From Staphylococcus coagulans (GTDB lineage: Bacteria > Bacillota > Bacilli > Staphylococcales > Staphylococcaceae): a stretch of 54,763 nt of DNA. The notes below the pieces were generated by a model. The model ran no database searches, was not told where the DNA came from, and saw nothing but the letters and a program-made list of their open reading frames with translations. The position numbers were made by a program, and so were the translations under genes. Below, one piece after another: positions 19,641 through 28,000 of this stretch (positions within the stretch are counted from its first letter, which is position 1; each line of letters begins with the position of its first letter). Location of the stretch: assembly GCF_002901995.1 (NCBI RefSeq), contig NZ_PPQN01000017.1:1-54763 (forward strand). Reading direction: 5' to 3'.

Positions 19641-19819
19641 AGCAAACCTTTTCTTTCTTTTATAGAAGATTCACTAATTTTATCGAATGCGCTTATAAAC
19701 GCATTAATGTACTTCTCTTTAGACAATTCATTATAGGGATTAGAATACACATCTGTTGTACATTCCAAATGGTAAAGCGCGTCGTATATAATTGCTATTT
19801 CATCTTGGGAAAAGTTCAC
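19628..19819 (-). CDS. Small uncharacterised acidic phage-type protein
   Basis: About 63 residues from a GTG at 19819 (AGTAGGTG seven bases upstream); an in-frame GTG at 19828 is less likely because it sits in that site. The protein has SQDEIAIIYDALYHLE and ELSKEKYINAFISAFDKI, a helical pattern like many small phage proteins. A perfect TATAAT on this strand lies about 25 bases upstream. It converges on and overlaps the last 13 bases of the HEPN-like gene. I do not recognise the family. Confidence 0.55.
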   Translation of the reverse strand: MNFSQDEIAIIYDALYHLECTTDVYSNPYNELSKEKYINAFISAFDKISESSIKERKGLLYFE

Positions 19820-19898
19820 TAAAATCACCTACTTTACACAAATTATAACATATAATTATCGTTTATTGGATAGTTAATAAATAAAAACTATATATCAT

Positions 19899-19926
19899 GG
19901 GTACTCCTGTACCCTTATTATTTTTT
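19899..19926 (+). terminator. Hairpin with T-run just before the integrase gene
   Basis: The perfect 6-bp stem GGGTAC/GTACCC with a TCCT loop and a T-rich tail ends about ten bases before the integrase ribosome binding site. It would insulate int from plus-strand read-through or attenuate its expression. Confidence 0.7.
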
Positions 19927-19951
19927 ACTATTTTTGAGGAGGAACTACAAA

Positions 19952-20998
19952 ATGGCTTCATTTACAGTAACAAAACGTAAAAATAAAACGTCATCGTCTT
20001 GGCAATACGACGTCAAACACCCTTCTTTTAAGTCAGGCAAAAAACGTAAGTCAGGCTTTAAAACGAAAGCTGAAGCAGTCAATGCAGCACAACAATTAAT
20101 ACGCGATTTAGAAGATGGGAATGCAATTGAGGATAAAACATTTAAGGAGTATTACAATGATTGGCTTGTGATAAAAAATAAGAAAAATTTATCTAAGCGC
20201 CAATATTATTGGTATGAACGTTCTATTATTTTGTTTGAAAAATATTTCGGTGCAGGTATGTTAATAAAAAATATCATTCGAACAGAGTATCAGAAATTTT
20301 TAAATGATTACGGTGAGGGTCATACTGATGAAACTGTACGAAAAGTGCATGGCTGTTTATCTCGTTGTTTGCGTGATGCATTATATGATGGTTATTTAAA
20401 AAAGGACCCTACCTATAATGTGGAAGTCAAAGGAACGAAAAAATCAAAAGAAGAAGCTACAAAATTTATGACAATAAAACAATACGAAAAGTTGATTGAA
20501 TATTTTAAAAAACGAAATGAAGAAAGTTATATTTTTCTTTTTATTTTAGCAATTACAGGTGCAAGATTTAGTGACGCAATAAATATGGTGGATATAGATT
20601 TGAATGAAAAAGACGGTATTATACATTTACGAGGTACTAAATCAGCCAATGCTGATCGCTTTGTAGAAGTTGCTCAAAAAGATATAAAACTTATTAAATC
20701 TAAGTTGTCAAACCTCCCGAAACGTGTTGATGGTAAGCTGTTCAAATTAAGTCATACGGCTGTGTCTAAATCGTTCAATCATGCTAAAAAAGAAACTGGA
20801 TTAAAAGATAACACTATAACACCTTATGCATTACGTCACACGCACACATCTTATTTACTTTCAAAAGGGATACCGATTGAATATATAAGCAAACGTTTAG
20901 GACATTATAAAATATCTATTACTCTTGATATTTATTCCCATCTGCTCGACGAACATAAAAAAGAGCAAGGTCAACGTGTCAGAGAATTATTTTCTTGA
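19952..20998 (+). CDS. int: Tyrosine site-specific integrase (phage/island type)
   Basis: Tyrosine recombinase of 348 residues. The N-terminal arm-binding region (SSSWQYDVKHPSFKSGKKRKSGF) is followed by the SAM-like core-binding domain (about 60-160) and the catalytic domain with R205 (ITGARFSDA), R295 (YALRHTHTSYLL), the LGHYKIS His and nucleophile Y328 (LDIYSH). The residue three before R295, usually His in the HxxR motif, is Tyr here. Start at the ATG after GAGGAGGAAC; the longer TTG start would lie on that site. The stop is 62 bases from the 3' end of tRNA-Ser, the expected integration target. Adjacent decayed and phage-type genes suggest a remnant element. Confidence 0.93.
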   Translation: MASFTVTKRKNKTSSSWQYDVKHPSFKSGKKRKSGFKTKAEAVNAAQQLIRDLEDGNAIEDKTFKEYYNDWLVIKNKKNLSKRQYYWYERSIILFEKYFGAGMLIKNIIRTEYQKFLNDYGEGHTDETVRKVHGCLSRCLRDALYDGYLKKDPTYNVEVKGTKKSKEEATKFMTIKQYEKLIEYFKKRNEESYIFLFILAITGARFSDAINMVDIDLNEKDGIIHLRGTKSANADRFVEVAQKDIKLIKSKLSNLPKRVDGKLFKLSHTAVSKSFNHAKKETGLKDNTITPYALRHTHTSYLLSKGIPIEYISKRLGHYKISITLDIYSHLLDEHKKEQGQRVRELFS

Positions 20999-21060
20999 CA
21001 CTTTTTTGACACTTGCTCTTTGGAAACCTTATTAAATCAAGGGTTTTAAAGTATAATTTA

Positions 21061-21149
21061 CGGAAACGGAGGGATTCGAACCCTCGCGCCGCTTTCGCGA
21101 CCTACACCCTTAGCAGGGGCGCCTCTTCAGCCAACTTGAGTACGTTTCC
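21061..21149 (-). tRNA. tRNA-Ser (anticodon GCT)
   Basis: Complete class II tRNA of 89 nt: acceptor GGAAACG/CGTTTCC, discriminator G, D-arm AGTTGGCTGAAG, anticodon loop CTGCTAA, long variable arm, and the T-loop GGTTCGAATCC. The 3' CCA is not encoded, and its 3' end faces the integrase gene. It is transcribed after tRNA-Asn with one base between them. Confidence 0.97.
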
Positions 21150-21150
21150 A

Positions 21151-21225
21151 TGGCTCCACAGGTAGGACTCGAACCTACGACCGATCGGTTAACAGCCGAT
21201 AGCTCTACCACTGAGCTACTGTGGA
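21151..21225 (-). tRNA. tRNA-Asn (anticodon GTT)
   Basis: Standard 75-nt tRNA: acceptor TCCACAG/CTGTGGA, D-arm AGCTCAGTGGTAGAGC, anticodon loop CTGTTAA, T-loop GGTTCGAGTCC, with encoded CCA. It is first of the two-tRNA unit. Confidence 0.97.
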
Positions 21226-21247
21226 TTAATTTTCAATCACAAATACA

Positions 21248-21275
21248 ATTATAGCAACATCAATGAAGAAATCAA
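21248..21275 (-). promoter_or_regulatory. Promoter of the tRNA-Asn/tRNA-Ser unit
   Basis: On the minus strand TTGATT (21270-21275), a 16-bp spacer and a perfect TATAAT (21248-21253) lie 23 bases before the tRNA-Asn 5' end. Confidence 0.65.
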
Positions 21276-21474
21276 GAGAAATTTGTAAAAAAGTTAATAG
21301 AACATTTACACTATGCGGATAGATATTCTGTAATCTTTACACTTTGTTTAAAAAATCTCACCCTAACGCACTTTGGCTTAACTTTCCGCTTCTAACCAAG
21401 CACTGTTAAAATGTTTAATTTTAACCTATTTATGGCGATAATGCTAAAAATCTACATGTTGCTATGTAATATTA

Positions 21475-21520
21475 GTTTAGGCTACTCGGCTACAGTCATT
21501 CAGGTTCAAGCAGCCTAAAC
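21475..21520. other. Inverted repeat downstream of comK
   Basis: GTTTAGGCT and AGCCTAAAC pair across a 28-base loop beginning about 20 bases beyond the comK stop. No T-run follows on either strand, so it is a weak terminator or only an mRNA 3'-end structure. The rest of the 315-bp gap between tRNA-Asn and comK shows no gene. Confidence 0.4.
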
Positions 21521-21540
21521 GAAAAACTATGCGGTGTTTT

Positions 21541-22167
21541 CTAAAGATTTAAAAAATGACTATCATTATTTTTCTTCTCGCTCATGTCTTTTTTAGCTTT
21601 TTCTAATAATGCATATTGAGACAAAGCTTCAAAAATATTAAAGCGCTCTTGGCTATAATCAATGGGTTTCTCTGGATTATGCGTTTGGACTTGATTAGAT
21701 CTTCCCATCAAATAAGCGAAATAAATACAATTTAAAAATTGATGCTTAATGCTATGATGAGAAACATTTAAAATAATGGATTGTTCATTCGCAAAAGTAA
21801 CTTTGCAGCGCGATCCTTTCATCGATTTTAATTTGACTACATAATGCATGTTAATCCAGCAGTTTTCGGGAACTCTATCGGAATGTGTGGGGAAAAAATA
21901 AGTTTGATAAATGGGAGTGAGTAAAATTGGTGTTTTATTGGAGATACTTGCAATACGCTTCGCTTGGCCTTTTCTTCCTGCATAGGTTTCACCATAATGC
22001 CTACAACTTCTTTCCATGATACGCTGTGTGCGATCATGAACAACAAACTGTTCACCATCATATCTGAAAACCTCTGTGCTCATGAGAATACCGTCAGGTC
22101 CATCGACAGGTCTAAGAAACATATCTCCTTTACAAATGGCGTAGGCTGAATTAAATTTATGGTTCAT
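21541..22167 (-). CDS. comK: Competence transcription factor ComK
   Basis: DNA-binding activator of 208 residues that in Gram-positive bacteria switches on the DNA-uptake genes. NSAYAICKGDMFLRPVDGPDGILMSTEVFRYD, the ICRSCRHYGETYAGRKG-like region (RIMERSCRHYGETYAGRK), KTPILLTPIYQTYFFPT and NCWINMHYVVKLK are ComK-family blocks. Start at the ATG preceded by AGGAGGGG; a TTG further upstream would lie on that site. The gene is intact, whereas ComK expression in staphylococci is generally low and sigma-H-linked; no such signal is evident here. Confidence 0.93.
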   Translation of the reverse strand: MNHKFNSAYAICKGDMFLRPVDGPDGILMSTEVFRYDGEQFVVHDRTQRIMERSCRHYGETYAGRKGQAKRIASISNKTPILLTPIYQTYFFPTHSDRVPENCWINMHYVVKLKSMKGSRCKVTFANEQSIILNVSHHSIKHQFLNCIYFAYLMGRSNQVQTHNPEKPIDYSQERFNIFEALSQYALLEKAKKDMSEKKNNDSHFLNL

Positions 22168-22330
22168 ATTAGAACCCCTCCTATTCGTCAAAAGGTGTAG
22201 GTTCTCTCTTTCTAATACTTATTATATGTTTATCTTAATGTAAGTCAATGATAATTAGTTACTAAATATGTTTAATTACACAAATATGTTAAAATTCTGC
22301 CTTAATTACTTTAAAAATTCAGAAAACTTA

Positions 22331-22359
22331 TTGCGTTTTATAGCTTCATTCGTTATACT
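22331..22359 (+). promoter_or_regulatory. Promoter of the IDEAL-domain gene
   Basis: TTGCGT (22331-22336), a 17-bp spacer and TATACT (22354-22359) stand about 45 bases before the start codon. Confidence 0.6.
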
Positions 22360-22405
22360 GTTTAATAACTTAATTCATACACAATACACAAAGGAGTGAC
22401 ACATC

Positions 22406-22624
22406 ATGGAAAACCAAACAGATGTAAAAAGACATTTTATTGTAAATTCTGTACACACAATTAACCAGCTTGGTGTTGAACTTGTCATTGAAGAAGCTTT
22501 AAAAAATCAAAGAAAGCGAGAGCTTCAACAATTAATTGACACTGCACTGATTGATAGAAATGAACAGGCATTTAACATGTACACTCAAGAATATTTGAAG
22601 TTGGAGGAAGTTAACGTTGAGTAA
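22406..22624 (+). CDS. IDEAL-domain small protein
   Basis: Soluble protein of 72 residues. The C-terminal half, LQQLIDTALIDRNEQAFNMYTQEYLKL, is the IDEAL motif (helix with ID.ALidrn...F), found in Bacillales proteins such as the C-terminus of YpiB and in short stand-alone proteins near comK. It probably mediates a protein contact; the partner is unknown. AAAGGAGTG precedes the ATG, and a terminator follows. Confidence 0.82.
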   Translation: MENQTDVKRHFIVNSVHTINQLGVELVIEEALKNQRKRELQQLIDTALIDRNEQAFNMYTQEYLKLEEVNVE

Positions 22625-22651
22625 TTCCATCACACATTCACTTCCAAATTA

Positions 22652-22697
22652 AACAGGACTATCCATCATTTATTAATGAATAGTCCTGTTATTTTTA
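22652..22697. terminator. Terminator between the IDEAL gene and lplA
   Basis: An 11-bp stem, AACAGGACTAT/ATAGTCCTGTT, with a second short pairing in the loop, is followed on the plus strand by ATTTTTAT. It lies between converging genes and may act weakly for lplA too. Confidence 0.8.
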
Positions 22698-23687
22698 TAC
22701 CATTAACTCAATTAATGCGTCTCGTGGAATATCCCCAAAATAATGGTACATATCATAATCTTTTAGCGCCTCTTCAATCGCATCTTTATGATGAGAAACA
22801 CCTTCGAGCGCATTTTCTAAATCTGTGACATCCCCCTCACCAAAGAAATCACCGAATATTTTGGCATGCGCAATGCGCCCTTTTTTCACATCTAACTTCA
22901 ATTGAACAAACCCTTTGTCAAACTTATGTTCTCGCTCAAAGTTATATTTAGGATTTTTGCCATAATTCCAGTCCCATGTTCGATATTTTTCATTACTTAG
23001 TTTTTCAATATTTTTCCAATCTTCTTCAGTTAATGGATAGGATTCTACTTCGGCATCGCCAAACAGCTTTTTCAAAATAATTGATTTGAACGTTTCAATA
23101 TCTAATGGCTCATCTAAAAACTCTTGAATATTCGCCACACGTTTTCGAACAGATTTAACACCTTTAGATTGTATTTTAGCTGGATTAACACGCAATGCAT
23201 TTTGAACTTCATCCAATTCACTGTTTAACATCAAGGTACCATGACTAAACATCCGGTCCTTAACTTTGACCATTGCATTACCCGATATTTTCGCTTGCCC
23301 AACTTGAATATCATTACGCCCTGTTAGCTCTGCTGCCACGCCTAATTCATTTAATACTTCTACGATAGGCTGAGTAAATTTTTTAAAGTTATGAAAGCTA
23401 TCTCCATCATCTTTAGTAATAAAACTAAAGTTTAAATTCCCAAAATCATGATAAACCGCACCACCACCTGAAATTCGTCTTACCACATCAATGTGATGTG
23501 CGTCAATATAAGGTTGGTGCACTTCTTCTATTGTATTTTGATTTTTCCCTACAATAATAGAAGGTCTATTGATATAAAATAAAAAATAGCTGTCATCTTC
23601 GTCCATCGGCACTGTTTTCAACACATACTCTTCCATAGCTAAATTTAAAGTTGGATCGGTATGATTGTTGTTACTAATAAATTTCAT
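22695..23687 (-). CDS. lplA: Lipoate-protein ligase A
   Basis: Enzyme of 330 residues that adenylates lipoate and attaches it to lipoyl domains. The lipoate-binding RRISGGGAVYHDFGNLNFSFI and the SGNAMVKVKDRMFSHGTLMLN block (adenylation) are conserved, and the C-terminal accessory domain is present (about 245-330). The length is normal for bacterial LplA. It matches the position of the LplA1 gene in S. aureus (next to DUF2187 and comK). Confidence 0.94.
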   Translation of the reverse strand: MKFISNNNHTDPTLNLAMEEYVLKTVPMDEDDSYFLFYINRPSIIVGKNQNTIEEVHQPYIDAHHIDVVRRISGGGAVYHDFGNLNFSFITKDDGDSFHNFKKFTQPIVEVLNELGVAAELTGRNDIQVGQAKISGNAMVKVKDRMFSHGTLMLNSELDEVQNALRVNPAKIQSKGVKSVRKRVANIQEFLDEPLDIETFKSIILKKLFGDAEVESYPLTEEDWKNIEKLSNEKYRTWDWNYGKNPKYNFEREHKFDKGFVQLKLDVKKGRIAHAKIFGDFFGEGDVTDLENALEGVSHHKDAIEEALKDYDMYHYFGDIPRDALIELMV

Positions 23688-23876
23688 AATACGTACGCTC
23701 CTTTCCCAAAATATGCCCTTATCTCAGTTATGCATGATTCCAGTTATTTTTTCCAATAATTCACCTTAAAATTTCTCATAATGTAACTATTTTAGGAAAA
23801 ATGACGTAAATTGTTTATTTAAAATGTAAATTTTAGTACAATAAATGCTAGTTAATTTCTAAAGGGGGCTACGATA

Positions 23877-24062
23877 ATGACAATCGCTGAAATAGGAGAT
23901 ATTGTAGAATTCTATGATGGTATAAAAGGAAAAGTGGAAAAGATTAACGACAATTCTGTTATTGTTGACTTAACAATTATGGAGAACTTTAATCAGTTAG
24001 ATTTACCAGAAAAAACCGTTATTAACCATAAAAGATATAAAATTATTGAACACAAAGGATAA
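23877..24062 (+). CDS. DUF2187 (YkvS-like) small protein
   Basis: Protein of 61 residues, with IGDIVEFYDGIKGKVEKINDNSVIVDLT forming a KOW/SH3-like beta pattern and the usual KTVINHKRYKII end. No function is known for the family. AAAGGGGG precedes the ATG; six bases separate it from the next gene, so the two are an operon. The promoter region 23700-23876 is AT-rich and has TACAAT at 23837-23842 without a well-spaced -35. Confidence 0.8.
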   Translation: MTIAEIGDIVEFYDGIKGKVEKINDNSVIVDLTIMENFNQLDLPEKTVINHKRYKIIEHKG

Positions 24063-24068
24063 ATTCGT

Positions 24069-24671
24069 ATGAAAAAAATAAATAAGTCGCTACTTTGGTT
24101 TATACTCAGCTTTATTGCCTTTCACATTATATTATTTATCATGTGGGGTGAACATGAAGTTTATTGGCAGTTGTATACGGGCATCATGCTGATTGCTGGA
24201 ATTAGTTATGTTTTTTACCAACGTGATTTTGAATCTAAGCGTTTAACGACGTCAATTATTACAGGACTTATTACAGGTGTGGTCCTCGTCCTTGTCCAAG
24301 TCATTTTTTCTTGGATTACAAGTGACCTATCCTATACGTCATTAATTCGACAGTTATCGCGGACAGGGGTTTACTTCAAATGGCAAATGCTCGTCACATT
24401 GCTTTTTGTTATGCCTTGCCACGAGCTTTATATTCGCTCAATTTTGCAAAAGTCAGTCACGCAGTTGACACATCGCGATTGGCCTGCAATTTTGATAAGC
24501 GCATTACTTTCTAGTTCATTTTTTATCTACCTTGATCAATGGTGGATTGTCGTCTTTATATTTATTTGTCAGTTATTCCTCAGTTTAAGTTATACGTATA
24601 CACGCCGTATTGTCACAACGACAGTAGCCCAAATTGTAGCGGTTGTAATTTTATTAATTTTTCATGGTTAA
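24069..24671 (+). CDS. CPBP-like (CAAX protease family) membrane protein
   Basis: Membrane protein of 200 residues with about six hydrophobic segments. MPCHELYIRSILQKSV resembles motif 1 of CPBP intramembrane endopeptidases (EExxxR), but the first Glu is His here, so only one Glu and the Arg remain. Motifs 2 and 3 (FxxxH and HxxxN/D) are not clear. It may be a divergent or non-catalytic member. It is coupled to the DUF2187 gene. Confidence 0.6.
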   Translation: MKKINKSLLWFILSFIAFHIILFIMWGEHEVYWQLYTGIMLIAGISYVFYQRDFESKRLTTSIITGLITGVVLVLVQVIFSWITSDLSYTSLIRQLSRTGVYFKWQMLVTLLFVMPCHELYIRSILQKSVTQLTHRDWPAILISALLSSSFFIYLDQWWIVVFIFICQLFLSLSYTYTRRIVTTTVAQIVAVVILLIFHG

Positions 24672-24675
24672 TTTC

Positions 24676-24719
24676 AACAGCAAATGTTGCCGATTTATAG
24701 GCCGTTTGCTGTTTTTTTA
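24676..24719 (+). terminator. Terminator of the DUF2187-CPBP operon
   Basis: The 9-bp stem AACAGCAAA/TTTGCTGTT is followed by a run of T's. It starts four bases after the stop codon. Confidence 0.85.
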
Positions 24720-24997
24720 TACCCGCTTCCCCTTTTACCTTCACCCCCAAAAATATAGAGAATCATGCCTCAATCTATCAAAAATCCTTATAACTTTACG
24801 TATACAAATTAAAAATAGCACTGATTCTCAACCTACGACGATTTCGTCAACTACCTATTTTTAAAATCTATTAATTCTAATAAATATATATTTTTTCATT
24901 ATCAAAAATATCATTACAGTTGTTTAACGTCATTTTTTTAATATCATAAATTTCTATTTAAATATATGTGTTTAATTAAAACCTTTAATTTAACTCT

Positions 24998-25046
24998 TTG
25001 TAATTAACAATCTGTTGTGATAGAATTTTTACACGATTAATTAATC
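24998..25046 (+). promoter_or_regulatory. Adhesin promoter with palindrome at the start region
   Basis: TTGTAA (24998-25003), a 17-bp spacer and TAGAAT (25021-25026) form a credible promoter about 60 bases before the ATG. Just downstream is the perfect 12-bp palindrome GATTAATTAATC (25035-25046), a plausible operator. The remainder of the 365-bp gap (24720-24997) is very AT-rich with no visible gene. Confidence 0.55.
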
Positions 25047-25084
25047 TGTTAATCAATAAATTTGAATTTGGAGATGATAGTTTT

Positions 25085-28000
25085 ATGAACAAGCATTACC
25101 CAACTAAGGCTAGAACACTTTCTCGTTTTTCGATTAGAAAATGTTCTGTAGGCACCGCCTCATTCTTAATAGGTACCGTTGCATTTTTTGGTATTCATCA
25201 CGAAGCATTTGCGGCAGAAAATACGCAACAACCTGTGACTGTTAACCAGTTACAGTCACCAGATAACGAAGATGCATCTAGCACCCAACATGAAACAAAT
25301 AACGACAGTCCCTCAGCTGATGAAAATGCAACTAAAGAAGCGTCTGCATCACAACCGAAAGATAACGCAAATACTCAGAATGAAAATGTACAGTCTCCTG
25401 AAAATCAAGAATCTGTGACAAACACAAATCAAGCAGAACAACAAAGCCCAGAAAAAGCATCAACAGAAAGTGAGCAACCTACAAATTCATCTTCAACAAC
25501 AAATTCTGCAAATGCCACAACAGAGAACAATCAACCTACGAACTCAACTGAAAAACAACCTTCAACTGAACAGCAACAAACACAATCTAAAGCATCCCCA
25601 GATTCAACATCTACTGAAAAAGAAACAACAGATACTCAAAATGTGAATGAACAACCTACAAATACTCAAACAACTAAAGACCAAAATTCAACAGATCAAA
25701 ATAATGCACCAGAAGAAAATCTTTCAAATTCTAGTACTCCTCAAAAGGATACGACACCATCTCCCCAATCTGTTGAATCTTCGGACACGAACAGTCAAAA
25801 TGCATCTACAGAAAGTGTATATGCGACGACTTCACCTACGACATCTTCAGAACTCAAAAAAGTTAAAGGGACAACGAAATTACGTGCTGTAAGTAAAAAT
25901 GAAGCGCAACCTGTCGCAGCAGGTGGTTCAAATGTAAATGATAAAGTCAAAGCTACAGATATCTCTACATCTGAAACTTATATTGAACCGAACAACTCAG
26001 GGAGCTATTATTTGAGAAGTAAATTCAGCATTGATGGTCAAGTAAAAAGTGGCGACTACTTCACAGTAGAAATGCCAAATACAGTCAACGTATTTGGAGA
26101 TACACGTTTTAATCCTAAGCATCAAGAGAAAATTAAAAATGCGGATGGTCAAGTGATAGCTTTAGGTGATTACGATGTCCAAAATCATCGTATGACTTAT
26201 ACCTTCACTGATGCTGTAAATAATTTAACGAACATCTCAGGTCAGTTTAATTTAACACAGTTTATGGATCGTAAAGTTGCAACAGACTCAAAAGTCTATC
26301 CTTTGAACTACAAAGTTGCGGATGAAAGTTTAGATACACAAATCACTGTAAATTATGGTCAATATTACTACGTTGGCGATTCTAACCTTAAATCAATGAT
26401 TACGCTCGAAGATCCAGATAAAGGCGATTATGAACAATACATTTATATCAATCCGTTGCAACGCAAAGCTAACGGAACAGTTGTGGCTCTTCAATCTTAT
26501 CAAGATGATCCAGCTAAAAGTAATGGTCAATTAGATCCTCAAAATTCTAAAATCCAAATTTTCAAAGTCGGTCCTAATGACAAACTAAATGATAGTTTTG
26601 GTGTAGAAGATAGTCAGTATCAAGATGTTACGAACCAATTCAAAGTTTATTATTATGATAATGGTAAAGCCTATATTAATTTTGGCGATTTAAATGGTGC
26701 GCGTTATATTATTAAAGTGACAAGTAAGGAAAAACCTGATTCTAAAGCTGATCTTAACTTACGCTCATCGATGTACACTCAAAATCAATATCGCCAATAC
26801 GATCGTTTAACTTGGGATAATAACATCTTAAAAAGTAGTTCAAGTGGTACAGCTGATGGCTCACAAGCTGTCTACTCACTCGGTGATAAAGTTTGGGAAG
26901 ATTCAAACAAAAATGGGATTCAAGATAATGATGAACTCGGCATCCCGGGTGTAAAAGTCACATTAAAAGACAGTAATGGTACAGTTATTGAAACGACAGA
27001 GACAAATGCAAATGGGAAATATTCTTTTGATAATCTACCTAACGGAACTTACAAAGTCGATTTTGAAACACCTAACAATTACTCACCAACTACGCCAAAT
27101 GTAGGCAATGACGCTCTAGATTCTGATGGACCAGCTGATGCTTTAGCAATAATTAGTGATGGAAACAATTTAACAGTTGACCAAGGTTTCTATAGAACAG
27201 AAAAACCTAAATATAATGTGGGTGATAAAGTTTGGGAAGACACAAACAAAGATGGTATTCAAGATGATAACGAACCTGGTATTGCCAACGTAACCGTTAC
27301 ACTTAAAGATGCAGATGGCAATATCATCGGTACAGAAGTGACTGACGAGAATGGTAAATATTTATTTAAAGATGTTACAGAAGGTGAATATACTATAGAC
27401 TTTGAAACACCTAATGGCTATACACCAACAATTACAGGTCAAGGCTTTTTAAATAGTGACTCAAACGGTACGACAGCAAAGATTCTAGTTGATGATAATG
27501 ATCTGACTATCGATAGTGGCTTTTATAAAGTAATTCCAGATGAGCCGGACAACCCAGGTAATCCGGACCAGCCGTCACCAGATGAGCCTGATCAACCGGG
27601 CAATCCTGATCAGCCGTCACCAGATGAGCCTGGTCAACCGGGCAATCCTGATCAGCCGTCACCAGATGAGCCTGGTCAACCGGGCAATCCTGATCAACCA
27701 TCACCAGATGAACCTGATCAACAGGGCAATCCTGATCAACCATCACCGAACGAACCAAATGATCCAGGTAATCCGGACCAACCATCACCGAATCAACCAG
27801 ACAATCCGGATCAGCCATCACCGAATCAACCAAATGACCCAGGTAATCCGGACCAACCATTACCGAACGAACCGAATGATCCAGGTAATCCGGACCAACC
27901 ATTACCGAATGAACCGAACCAACCTGGTAATCCAAATCAGCCATCACCAAATATGCCAAATGAACCAGGAATGCCAGGACAACATGAAACGACTCTATCT

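Noticed and set aside
24676..24864. Possible small gene after the CPBP-like gene
   Set aside because: Starts within the terminator and has no protein-like pattern.
27540..27975. Tandem repeats considered as a CRISPR array
   Set aside because: Units are contiguous without unique spacers and are in frame within the adhesin gene.
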